Notes under the pieces: generated by a model
The model's input: the letters and a program-made list of their open reading frames with translations, nothing else
Told to the model about the DNA's origin: nothing
Database searches by the model: none
Program-made: the position numbers and the translations under genes
In this document: positions 1 to 8,000 of the stretch, in pieces
Position numbering within the stretch: position 1 is the stretch's first letter
How the letters are laid out: each line of letters starts with the position of its first letter
From: Pigmentiphaga sp. NML030171
GTDB taxonomy: Bacteria > Pseudomonadota > Gammaproteobacteria > Burkholderiales > Burkholderiaceae_B
Direction of reading: 5' to 3'
Length of the DNA: 64,000 bases
Assembly: GCF_002188635.1 (NCBI RefSeq)
Contig: NZ_NINX01000035.1
Location: 248,001 to 312,000 of the forward strand

Positions 1-768
<768 letters not shown>

Positions 769-777
769 TGCGCGCGG

Positions 778-800
778 CCGCGCCGCCTTGTGCGGCGCGG
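778..800 (+). other. GC-rich hairpin between eno and ftsB
   Basis: A perfect 9-bp stem (CCGCGCCGC / GCGGCGCGG) closes a 5-base loop, placed between the eno stop and the ftsB start. There is no T-tract after it, so it is not a canonical intrinsic terminator. It could protect the eno 3' end or dampen read-through into ftsB. Confidence 0.45.
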
Positions 801-817
801 TCCACGGAAGAGCCTCC

Positions 818-1165
818 ATGCGCCTGCTCACGCTGATAATCGCCCTGTTGCTGGTGCTGATCCAGTATCCGCTCTGGCTGGGCAAGGGCGGTTGGTTGCG
901 CACCTGGGAACTCGAGCGCCAGCTCGACGCCCAGCGCCATACCAATGACGAGCTGCGCACGCGCAACGTCGCGCTCGACGCCGAAGTGCGCGACCTGAAG
1001 AGCGGGACCGACGCCATCGAGGAGCGGGCCCGCTACGAGCTCGGCATGCTGCGCCAGAACGAGGCCTTCGTGCAGATCGTCGACACCCCGCCGGCCGGCA
1101 CCGTGCCGGCCAGCGCCGCCCAGCCGGCCGCCCGGCCGGCGGCTTCCACACCCGACCGGCGCTGA
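818..1165 (+). CDS. ftsB: Cell division protein FtsB (DivIC/septum formation initiator family)
   Basis: FtsB is a small bitopic inner-membrane protein that forms the FtsQLB complex and links early divisome assembly to septal peptidoglycan synthesis. The 115-residue product has one N-terminal membrane helix (about residues 3-20), then a polar, heptad-like coiled coil (about 28-75) with the family-typical segment ending in [11 protein letters not shown], and a low-complexity Ala/Pro tail. The start used is the first ATG after the intergenic hairpin; the frame stays open further upstream but there it lies inside eno. Position directly after eno matches the conserved eno-ftsB order. ispD, often next, is absent here. 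Confidence 0.93.
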   Translation: MRLLTLIIALLLVLIQYPLWLGKGGWLRTWELERQLDAQRHTNDELRTRNVALDAEVRDLKSGTDAIEERARYELGMLRQNEAFVQIVDTPPAGTVPASAAQPAARPAASTPDRR

Positions 1166-1229
1166 CGCCAGGGACCATTCACAGGGCCCATTCCCGGCCT
1201 GTGCGAGCGGCCTTTAGCGGGAACAGACC

Positions 1230-1934
1230 CTACGGCGCCAGGATGTCCCGGTTCCTGCCGTGCTCGCGTGCCGCCGACTGCATGGGCATGGCGATCTCGC
1301 GGCGTATCACCAGCAGCCCCGCGGCGCGGGCCCGCCTGACGTAATCATCGGTTTCCGAAGCGTTCGCCAGCGACCGCAGCAGCGCGCGCATGCCCGGCAG
1401 GTAGGGGGCGTGCAGGTAGGTCAGCCGGAGCACGAGCGTATTCGCGTCGAACAGCGTCTGGCCCGAGCGTGGGCCGATGCCGCCGCGGTAGCGCGAAAAG
1501 TAGACGGTGTCGTGGTGCAGGCGCTGATAGTCGTAGTCGAGTTCGCGCGGTCCCGCCGCGCGTCCGGCCGGGAAGTCCTGGAAGCTGGCGGCAGTCGGGC
1601 TGAGTTGTTCGATCCGCGCCATCGGCAGGCCATGATGGCGGGCCCAGCCCGCCATGCGTGCCCTTGCCGCGGCCGACTGGTCGCCCGGACTGGCCAGGGC
1701 GGGGGTGCCCAAGGCGGGGGACAGGGCGCGTTCGAAAGCCTGGGCCATGGCGGCCGGATCGGCATGCGCCGCCGTTCCGGCCCGGGCGGCCTCGAACAGG
1801 GCATAGCCGACGGCCTGGCGTGTCAGCAGCCAGCGGCCCGTTTCGAAGGCCCCCAGGCCCGTCAATAGCAGGGGGATGGCGACGACCGTGAATTCGGCCA
1901 TGGCGGCGCCGCGCTGGGAAAGCAGGGAAGGCAT
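1230..1934 (-). CDS. TadE-like (pilus assembly) membrane protein
   Basis: The 234-residue protein starts with the typical TadE-like N-terminus: a short basic stretch with QRGAAMAEF, then one hydrophobic helix (about residues 14-32), as in minor pseudopilin-like proteins of Tad secretion and pilus systems. The rest is soluble, probably periplasmic, without recognisable catalytic motifs. It is longer than most TadE proteins. No other tad genes are nearby, so a role in pilus assembly is family inference only. No clear Shine-Dalgarno precedes either possible ATG (1934, or residue 12). Confidence 0.6.
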   Translation of the reverse strand: MPSLLSQRGAAMAEFTVVAIPLLLTGLGAFETGRWLLTRQAVGYALFEAARAGTAAHADPAAMAQAFERALSPALGTPALASPGDQSAAARARMAGWARHHGLPMARIEQLSPTAASFQDFPAGRAAGPRELDYDYQRLHHDTVYFSRYRGGIGPRSGQTLFDANTLVLRLTYLHAPYLPGMRALLRSLANASETDDYVRRARAAGLLVIRREIAMPMQSAAREHGRNRDILAP

Positions 1935-2030
1935 GGGCGGAGGGTCATTGCGGGCCCTCCAGCGTGCCTGCGCGCGGCCGGCACGTCGATTGTGGGAACC
2001 ACGGCGGACCGCCGCCGCCTGGTTCCGGCT

Positions 2031-2963
2031 CTAGTGCCGGGCCTCGCTCTGGTGCCGCACCTTGGCCGACGCGTTGGCGAACAGTTCCGCGCAGTCGACC
2101 GGATCGAACTCGAAGCTCTTCACGCAGTAGTCGCAGTTGATCTGGACGCGGCCCTGCTCGGCCAGGATGTCGTCGATTTCCTCCTTGCCCAGGCGCAGCA
2201 GCACGTCGGCCACTTTTTCGCGCGAGCAGGTGCAGCGGTACGACACGCCCGCCGGCTCGAAGGTGCGCAGGGTCTCCTGCCAGTACAGGCGCCGGATCAG
2301 CGCGTCGGGCGTCAGCGTCAGCAATTCCTCGGACTTGATCGTCTCGGCCAGGATCTGCGCGCGTTCCCAGGTGTCTTCCGCGACCGAGGCCGGCGCGGGG
2401 TCGGTCGTCGTCTTGCCGCCCTGGCGGGGCAACTGTTGCAGCAGCACGCCGGCGGCGCAGCCGGTGTCGGCGGCGAGCCAGATGCGCGTCTGCAACTGCT
2501 CGGAGGCCAGCATGTAGTGTTCCAGCGCCTGGGCCACCGATTCGCCCTGCAGGGCGACGATGCCCTGGTAGGGTTGTTGGCCGGGCAGGCGGTCCTGCGG
2601 ATCCAGCACCACCGAGAAGCGGCCGCCGCCGTGGGGGTTCAGCAGGCTCTGGAACGTGCCGTCGTCAGGTACCGCGTGGCCTTCGCGCAGCTTGACGGTC
2701 GCCCGCATGCCCAGGTCGGCGTGGCATTCCACGACGACCAGGCCGATGGGGCCGTCGCCCTGCAATTGCAGCACCACGGTGCCGTTGAACTTGATGTTGG
2801 CGGCCAGCAGCGCGCTGGCCGCGACGAGTTCGCCGAGCAGCTTCTGGATGGCGGGCGGATAGTCGTGCCGTGCCTGGATTTCCCTCCAGGTATCGCGTAT
2901 GGACACGACTTCGGCCCGGACCGTCTGGTCCTCGAACAGGTATTTCTTGAGTTGGTCGGACAA
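2031..2963 (-). CDS. hslO: Redox-regulated chaperone Hsp33
   Basis: Hsp33 is a cytosolic holdase chaperone activated when oxidation releases zinc from a C-terminal cysteine cluster. The 310-residue product matches the family length. The zinc site is visible as RCTCSREK and, about 30 residues later, NCDYCVKSF (CxC...CxxC). I place the start at a TTG (position 2963), because it has a GAGGAAG ribosome site about seven bases upstream and opens the conserved LSDQLKKYLFED N-terminus. The frame continues upstream, but that stretch would overlap the divergent gene. It is transcribed divergently from the ferritin-like gene. Confidence 0.93.
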   Translation of the reverse strand: MSDQLKKYLFEDQTVRAEVVSIRDTWREIQARHDYPPAIQKLLGELVAASALLAANIKFNGTVVLQLQGDGPIGLVVVECHADLGMRATVKLREGHAVPDDGTFQSLLNPHGGGRFSVVLDPQDRLPGQQPYQGIVALQGESVAQALEHYMLASEQLQTRIWLAADTGCAAGVLLQQLPRQGGKTTTDPAPASVAEDTWERAQILAETIKSEELLTLTPDALIRRLYWQETLRTFEPAGVSYRCTCSREKVADVLLRLGKEEIDDILAEQGRVQINCDYCVKSFEFDPVDCAELFANASAKVRHQSEARH

Positions 2964-3017
2964 GACGGCTTCCTCGGAAAAAAATGGGGCAGCAGCGGGC
3001 GCCTGGACCGGCCATTC

Positions 3018-3023
3018 TACAAT
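3018..3023 (+). promoter_or_regulatory. -10-like TACAAT, 7 bases before a start codon
   Basis: TACAAT ends 7 bases before the ATG at 3031 of the DUF455 gene. If it is the -10 element, transcription would start at or next to the start codon, giving a leaderless or nearly leaderless mRNA. No good -35 is visible. An alternative ATG at 3022 overlaps the hexamer and is then unlikely. Confidence 0.4.
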
Positions 3024-3030
3024 GCACCCC

Positions 3031-3858
3031 ATGACTGCTGAATTGGAACTGCGGCAGGCCGCCTGCGCGCTGCTGGTCCTGGATGATCCCGCCGGGAAGG
3101 CCGCCGGCACCCGCGAATTGGCAGCCACGCCTGTATATGTGGACGCCGGCCGCGTCTTGCAAGAGCCCGTGGGAGTGCCCGGCCGGCCGGCGCGGCCGCC
3201 GCTGGTGTCGCCGCGCGACGTGCCGGGACGGGGAGTGGCCTCGGTCGAGGCGCGGGCGGCGCTGCTGCACGCACTGGCCCACATCGAGTTCAACGCGATC
3301 AACCTCGCGCTGGATGCGGTCTGGCGTTTCGCCGGCATGCCGGACGAGTACTACCTGGACTGGCTCAAGGTCGCCGGCGAGGAAGCCCTGCATTTCTCGC
3401 TGCTGGCCGACCACCTGCGCATCCTGGGCCACGCCTACGGCGATTTTCCGGCCCACGACGGGCTATGGCAGATGGCCGAGCGGACCCGGCTCGATCCGCT
3501 GGCCCGGATGGCGCTGGTGCCGCGCACGCTGGAAGCCCGGGGCCTGGACGTGAGCCCGGCGATACGGGCCAAGCTGGCGGGGGCCGGGGACGAGGCGGCG
3601 GCCGGCATCCTGGACATCATCCTGCGCGACGAGATCGGCCACGTGGCCATCGGCAATCGCTGGTACCGGTATCTGTGCGAGCGCGAGGGCGTCGATCCCG
3701 TGGACCATTACGCGGTGCTGGCCCGGCGCCATGACGCGCCGGGGCAGTTCGGGCCGTTCAATCTTCCCGCCCGCCGGGCGGCCGGCTTCACGGAAGCGGA
3801 GCTGCGCTCGCTGGAGCAGTCGGCCATTTCCGGCCGCGATCGTCCTCGATCTGCCTGA
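3031..3858 (+). CDS. DUF455 family ferritin-like protein
   Basis: The 275-residue protein belongs to the DUF455 ferritin-like family. Carboxylate and histidine residues suited to a di-metal site lie in LAHIEFNAINLALD, AGEEALHFSLL and LRDEIGHVAIGNRWY, which resembles the E...ExxH...ExxH pattern of ferritin-like folds. Its reaction is unknown; related proteins include a tRNA-modifying branch, so an oxidative or hydroxylase role is possible but unproven. Its 3' end overlaps the convergent acyl-CoA synthetase gene by 71 bases, which suggests antisense coupling of the two messages. The start is the ATG after TACAAT. Confidence 0.82.
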   Translation: MTAELELRQAACALLVLDDPAGKAAGTRELAATPVYVDAGRVLQEPVGVPGRPARPPLVSPRDVPGRGVASVEARAALLHALAHIEFNAINLALDAVWRFAGMPDEYYLDWLKVAGEEALHFSLLADHLRILGHAYGDFPAHDGLWQMAERTRLDPLARMALVPRTLEARGLDVSPAIRAKLAGAGDEAAAGILDIILRDEIGHVAIGNRWYRYLCEREGVDPVDHYAVLARRHDAPGQFGPFNLPARRAAGFTEAELRSLEQSAISGRDRPRSA

Positions 3859-5476
3859 GCGCCTGGCGCCGGATCTTGCCGGACGGCGTCAGCGGCAGGG
3901 CTTCGACGAATTCGATGTCCTTGGGCGCGCCGTCCGTGCCCAACTGGCCGCAGGCATGCGCCAGCAGGGCCTCCCGCAGGGCTGCCTCGCGGGCGGCCTT
4001 GTCCTGTTCCGGCACAGCCTGGGCGACGACATAGGCCTTGATGCCGCTGCCATCCGGCGTCGGCACGACCACCGCCTCGGCCACGTCGGGGTGCCGGGTC
4101 AGACAGTCCTCGATCGGTCCCGGCGCGACCAGGCGGTTGCCCAGCTGGAACATCTCGTCCAGGCGTCCCACGTACCACAGGTAGCCGTCGGCATCCTGCC
4201 GGGCAAGGTCGCCCGTGCGGTGCCAGGTGCCGCTGACCGGGCGCCCGGTTTCCTCGCCCCGCCAGTAGCCGGCGAAGAAGGAAGGATCGGGATGGCCGTG
4301 GATGTCGTAGCGATTGACGGCGATCTCGCCGTGTTCTCCGGTGGCGACCGGCCGGCCCAGCGCGTCGACGATGGCGATCTGGTGGCCGGGGTAGGGCTTG
4401 CCCAGGCTGCCCGCCCGGGCGGGCCATTTCTGGCTGCTTTGGCCGATGATCGTGCCGATCTCGACCTGGCTGAAGGTTTCGTTGGGTTCGATCCCCAGCG
4501 CGGCCCTGCATTGTTCGAACAGCGCCGCGCCGAGCGAGGTATCGGTGGCCGTGATGGCGCGCAGGGCCAGCCGATGGCGTTCCGCGGGGCGCGGCACGGC
4601 CTTGAGCAGCCGCCGCAGGTCGCGGGTGGTAAGGGCGACGTTGGTGACGCGGTAGCGTTCCAGCAGGGCGAACGTGGCTTCGGGATCCGGCGGCCGGCGC
4701 ATACCCACCATCGGCTGGCCGAAATACAGGCCCGGCAGGACCGCGCCGAACAGGCCGTGGGGGCTGCCCCATTCGGATGCCGTCCACAGGACGTCGGCAG
4801 GCTGGGGAAACCAGTTCTGGGCGGCCACGAAGCCGGGCAGGTTGCCTATCAGGGTGGCATGGGGCAGGACCACGCCCTTGGGCACGCTGCCCGCGCCCGC
4901 CGTATAAAGCAGCAGCGCGGGGTCCGAGGCCGAGGTGGGATGCATGTCGAAGGCGCTTTCCTGGCGAGCGAGCAGCGTGCGCCAGGAAAGGACCCGCTCG
5001 TCGTCCAGGTCGATGCCGACCGTCTGGCGCAGCAGGGGGCAATGCTCGGTGGCCGGCAGCAGTGCCGCGGCCGCGGCGCCGTCGACGATGGCGATCCGGG
5101 CTTCGCTGTCGCGCAGCCGCTGTTCGTAGGTCTGGGCGTTCAGCGCGACCGACAGCGGAACGGTGATGGCGCCCATCTGGTAGACGGCGATATGGGCGAC
5201 GATGGCTTCGGGGCGCTGGGGCAGGGCGATGGCCACGCGGTCGCCGCGTTGCACGCCCATGCGGCGCAGGCCATTGGAGAAACGGTTGGCGTATTCGTGC
5301 AGGCGGCCGTAGGTCCAGACTTCGCGCCGTCCTTCGGCATCTTCCGCGTAGATCGCGATGCGGCGGGCATCGGCGCTGGTGACGGTCCAGCGGCGGCAGC
5401 AGACATCGGCGATGTTCAGGCGTTGCGGGACCCACCAACGGAACGTGGTGTAGAGTGCCTGGTACTGGTCTTCCAT
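3788..5476 (-). CDS. AMP-forming acyl-CoA synthetase (ANL superfamily)
   Basis: This 562-residue enzyme should activate a carboxylic acid via acyl-AMP to acyl-CoA. The adenylate-forming core is recognisable: a P-loop-like segment LLYTAGAGSVPKG (about residue 210), WHRTGDLARQDADGYLWYVGRLDE before the hinge, and PSGKIRRQALRQ at the C-terminus with the catalytic lysine. The P-loop departs from the usual YTSGTTGxPKG, with Ala and Gly at normally hydroxylated positions. The hinge-distal GNRLVAPGPIED also differs slightly from the common GxRIxPxEIE. The sequence is nearest in feel to medium-chain or benzoate-type ligases, but the substrate cannot be read. No dedicated pathway genes flank it. Confidence 0.88.
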   Translation of the reverse strand: MEDQYQALYTTFRWWVPQRLNIADVCCRRWTVTSADARRIAIYAEDAEGRREVWTYGRLHEYANRFSNGLRRMGVQRGDRVAIALPQRPEAIVAHIAVYQMGAITVPLSVALNAQTYEQRLRDSEARIAIVDGAAAAALLPATEHCPLLRQTVGIDLDDERVLSWRTLLARQESAFDMHPTSASDPALLLYTAGAGSVPKGVVLPHATLIGNLPGFVAAQNWFPQPADVLWTASEWGSPHGLFGAVLPGLYFGQPMVGMRRPPDPEATFALLERYRVTNVALTTRDLRRLLKAVPRPAERHRLALRAITATDTSLGAALFEQCRAALGIEPNETFSQVEIGTIIGQSSQKWPARAGSLGKPYPGHQIAIVDALGRPVATGEHGEIAVNRYDIHGHPDPSFFAGYWRGEETGRPVSGTWHRTGDLARQDADGYLWYVGRLDEMFQLGNRLVAPGPIEDCLTRHPDVAEAVVVPTPDGSGIKAYVVAQAVPEQDKAAREAALREALLAHACGQLGTDGAPKDIEFVEALPLTPSGKIRRQALRQIEDDRGRKWPTAPASAAPLP

Positions 5477-5615
5477 AACCCTCCGCTGGATTCAGGATCT
5501 GGTCCGGCCAGGTCGGCGGACGGGGTTTGCTGCGTTATATGGCAATCATTACTGACCTGACCGATAACCGCAATGGCTTTGGTGCTGCCGGCGCAGGAGC
5601 AGGGCACCACTCCGG

Positions 5616-5636
5616 CCCGCGTTTTTCGCGGGTTTT
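5616..5636 (+). terminator. Intrinsic-terminator-like hairpin upstream of a hydrolase gene
   Basis: CCCGCG-TTTTT-CGCGGG is followed by TTTT, giving a 6-bp GC stem with a short U-tract on the plus strand. No annotated plus-strand gene ends here; it lies 28 bases before the hydrolase start. It may therefore be a leader attenuator or the end of an unannotated short transcript. Confidence 0.4.
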
Positions 5637-5663
5637 CCCTCAATTTCCCCTAATTGTCGATAA

Positions 5664-6578
5664 ATGATCATGTACGAGCCGCTAGTCGCCCCGCGATCGG
5701 AGTATCTGGAAGTTCGGGGTTTGCGTCACCATTTTCGTCATTGGGGCGACAATGGCGCCCCGTTGCTGCTGGCCCTTCACGGCTGGATGGACTCGTCGGC
5801 TTCGTTCCAGTTCGTGGCCGACCGGCTGGCTCGCAGGTTCCATATCGTGGCGCCAGACTGGCGCGGCTTCGGCAGGACGCAATGGGGTGGGGGAGATTCC
5901 TACGAGGTGGGCGAATACCTGGGCGATCTCGACGCTTTTTGCCGTCATCTTTCGCCTTCCGGCCCGCTTTTGCTGCTGGGACACAGCATGGGCGGCAACA
6001 TGGCGATGCTGTATGCCGGCGTGCGCCCCGACCGGGTGGCGGCAGTGGTCAACCTGGAAGGGCTGGGCCTGGCGGCGCAGCCGGCCGAGGCGGCGCCGGG
6101 CAGGCTGCGCCAGTGGTTGGACCAGATCGCGGCCGGCGCGCGGCTGGCGGACTACGACAGTCCGCAAACCTACGCCCAGCGCCTGATGCGGGACAATCCC
6201 GGGCTGGACGCCGGTAAAGCGCTTTTCCTGGCCCGCGAGAACGGCTGCCCCGACGGGGAACGGTGGCGGCTGCGCGCCGATCCCGCCCACAAGATCGTCA
6301 ATCGCGTTCTTTATCGGCTGGAGGAGGTGCTGGCCTGCTGGCGCGGGATCGCGGCGCCGGTGCTGTGGGTCGAGGCGGCAGACAGCGCCGTCCGCGCCAG
6401 GGCTTGGGCCGAACCGGGCTACGAGGACAGGCTGGCCTGCGTTGCTTCGCTGCAACGGGCGCTGGTGGAGGATGCCGGCCACATGCTGCATCAGGAGCGT
6501 CCGGACGAGGTGGCGCAACTCGTAGCAGATTTCCTGGCGCGGGCGGCGACGGTGCCGGACGGCCGTCCTACAATGTGA
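5664..6578 (+). CDS. Alpha/beta-fold hydrolase
   Basis: The 304-residue protein is a single-domain alpha/beta hydrolase. It shows the oxyanion strand LALHGWMDSSASF, the nucleophile elbow GHSMGG (serine near residue 109) and the terminal histidine in EDAGHMLHQERP; the acid is probably in the VLWVEAADS strand. There is no signal peptide, so it is cytosolic. The substrate is unknown, with esterase or lipase-like activity most likely. The ATG at 5664 is used; a second ATG lies two codons later. The PHP phosphoesterase gene begins two bases after its stop, so the two may be co-transcribed. Confidence 0.88.
   Translation: MIMYEPLVAPRSEYLEVRGLRHHFRHWGDNGAPLLLALHGWMDSSASFQFVADRLARRFHIVAPDWRGFGRTQWGGGDSYEVGEYLGDLDAFCRHLSPSGPLLLLGHSMGGNMAMLYAGVRPDRVAAVVNLEGLGLAAQPAEAAPGRLRQWLDQIAAGARLADYDSPQTYAQRLMRDNPGLDAGKALFLARENGCPDGERWRLRADPAHKIVNRVLYRLEEVLACWRGIAAPVLWVEAADSAVRARAWAEPGYEDRLACVASLQRALVEDAGHMLHQERPDEVAQLVADFLARAATVPDGRPTM
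6569..6574 (+). promoter_or_regulatory. -10-like TACAAT, 6 bases before a start codon
   Basis: TACAAT overlaps the last codons of the hydrolase gene and ends 6 bases before the ATG of the PHP gene. This is the same geometry as at 3018. It would give an internal, near-leaderless promoter. No strong -35 is seen. Confidence 0.35.
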
Positions 6579-6580
6579 AC

Positions 6581-7423
6581 ATGGAACCCGCCCTGAACGT
6601 CGATCTGCACTGCCACTCCCAGGTGTCGGACGGCATGCTGCCGCCGGCCGGCCTGGCGGCGCGTGCACGCCGCAACGGCGTCGACGTGCTGGCGCTGACA
6701 GACCACGACGAGGTCGGCGGACTGCACGAGGCCGCGGCGGCCTCGCGGGAACTGGGGATGCGCTTCGTCCCGGGGGTGGAAATCTCGGTCACCTGGGCCG
6801 GCGAAACGGTCCACATCGTGGGCCTGGGCGTCGATCCCGATGACGCGGTCCTGGTCGAGGGGCTGCGCGACACCCGTTCCGGCCGCGAGCGCCGCGCCCG
6901 CGAAATGGCGGCGCAACTGGCAGCGGTCGGCATCCCGGGCGCCTTCGAGGGGGCGCTGGTCCATGTCGGCAACCCGCAACTCATCAGCCGCACCCATTTC
7001 GCGCGTTTCCTGGTCGAGCGCGGCGTGTGCAAGGACGTGGGCGAGGTCTTCCAGAACTACCTGGTGGAAGGCAAGCCCGGCTACGTGCCCATGCGCTGGG
7101 CCACGCTGCCCGATGCCGTGGGGTGGATACGAGGCGCCGGCGGCGTGGCTGCCATCGCCCACCCGGGCCGCTATCCCTACACGCCGCTGCAGTTCCATGC
7201 GCTGTACGACGAATTCCTGCAACTGGGCGGAGTCGGCATCGAGGTCGTCACCGGCAGCCATACGCCCGACCAATACCGCGAGTACGCCGAGGTCGCCGTG
7301 CGCTACGGCTTCCTGGCTTCGCGCGGCTCGGATTTCCACGGTCCCGAGGAAAGCCGGGTAGACCTGGGCTGCCTGCCGCCCCTGCCCGCGCACCTGACGC
7401 CCATCTGGCACGACTGGTTTTGA
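6581..7423 (+). CDS. PHP-domain phosphoesterase (RNase AM / YciV-TrpH family)
   Basis: The 280-residue PHP protein has the metal-binding motifs of the family: DLHCHSQVSDG at the N-terminus, LTDHDEVGGL, PGVEISV, IAHPGRYPY and GSDFHG near the C-terminus. The E. coli YciV relative is a 5'-3' exonuclease that trims the 5' end of ribosomal RNA and hydrolyses nucleoside 3',5'-bisphosphates, so an RNA-trimming or pAp-phosphatase role is likely. Start at the ATG directly after TACAAT; the upstream frame lies inside the hydrolase gene. greB follows after 5 bases. Confidence 0.9.
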   Translation: MEPALNVDLHCHSQVSDGMLPPAGLAARARRNGVDVLALTDHDEVGGLHEAAAASRELGMRFVPGVEISVTWAGETVHIVGLGVDPDDAVLVEGLRDTRSGRERRAREMAAQLAAVGIPGAFEGALVHVGNPQLISRTHFARFLVERGVCKDVGEVFQNYLVEGKPGYVPMRWATLPDAVGWIRGAGGVAAIAHPGRYPYTPLQFHALYDEFLQLGGVGIEVVTGSHTPDQYREYAEVAVRYGFLASRGSDFHGPEESRVDLGCLPPLPAHLTPIWHDWF

Positions 7424-7428
7424 GCTCC

Positions 7429-7992
7429 ATGAACAAGGCTTTTGTCAAAGAATCCGAGGGCCAGGAGGACGACGACCTGCCCGAGCACCTGGCCCTGCCG
7501 GCCGGGGTACGCAATTACATGACGCCCGACGGCTACGCGCGCCTGCGCGGGGAACTGGTCCACCTGATGAACGTGGAGCGGCCGTCCGTGGTCCAGATCG
7601 TGTCGTGGGCCGCGTCCAATGGCGACCGATCCGAGAATGGGGACTATCTGTACGGCAAGAAGCGCCTGCGCGAGATCGATCGCCGCATGCGCTTCCTGAC
7701 CCGCCGCCTGGACATCGCCGAAGTGGTGGACACCTCCGCGCAGCCCAATCGTGACCAGGTGTTCTTCGGCGCCACGGTCACCTACATGGACCGCGCCGGC
7801 GAGGAGCACACCGTGACCATCGTGGGCGTGGACGAGGCCGAACCGCTGCAAGGGCGGATCAGCTGGATCTCGCCCGTGGCGCGCGCCCTGATCAAGGCGC
7901 GCGAAGGCGACACGGTCGTGCTGCGCACGCCGTCGGGTGTGGATGAACTGGAAATCCTGGAAGTGCGCTATCCCGATCCGGCGCCGCAGTAG
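7429..7992 (+). CDS. greB: Transcription elongation factor GreB
   Basis: GreB binds the secondary channel of RNA polymerase and stimulates cleavage of backtracked transcripts. The 187-residue protein has an N-terminal extension of about 25 acidic residues, then the coiled-coil domain with the acidic tip segment NGDRSENGDYLYGKKRLREID, and a C-terminal FKBP-like domain ending in GVDELEILEVRYPD. The ISWISPVARALIKAREGD segment is typical of GreA/GreB. The basic YGKKRLREIDRRMRFLTRRL stretch favours GreB over GreA. It ends 8 bases from the convergent spoT stop. Confidence 0.93.
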   Translation: MNKAFVKESEGQEDDDLPEHLALPAGVRNYMTPDGYARLRGELVHLMNVERPSVVQIVSWAASNGDRSENGDYLYGKKRLREIDRRMRFLTRRLDIAEVVDTSAQPNRDQVFFGATVTYMDRAGEEHTVTIVGVDEAEPLQGRISWISPVARALIKAREGDTVVLRTPSGVDELEILEVRYPDPAPQ

Positions 7993-8000
7993 CGGGCCGG

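Noticed and set aside
3708-5438. Minus-strand open frame overlapping the acyl-CoA synthetase
   Set aside because: Arg/Pro-rich, no domains; the acyl-CoA synthetase in the adjacent frame has clear motifs.
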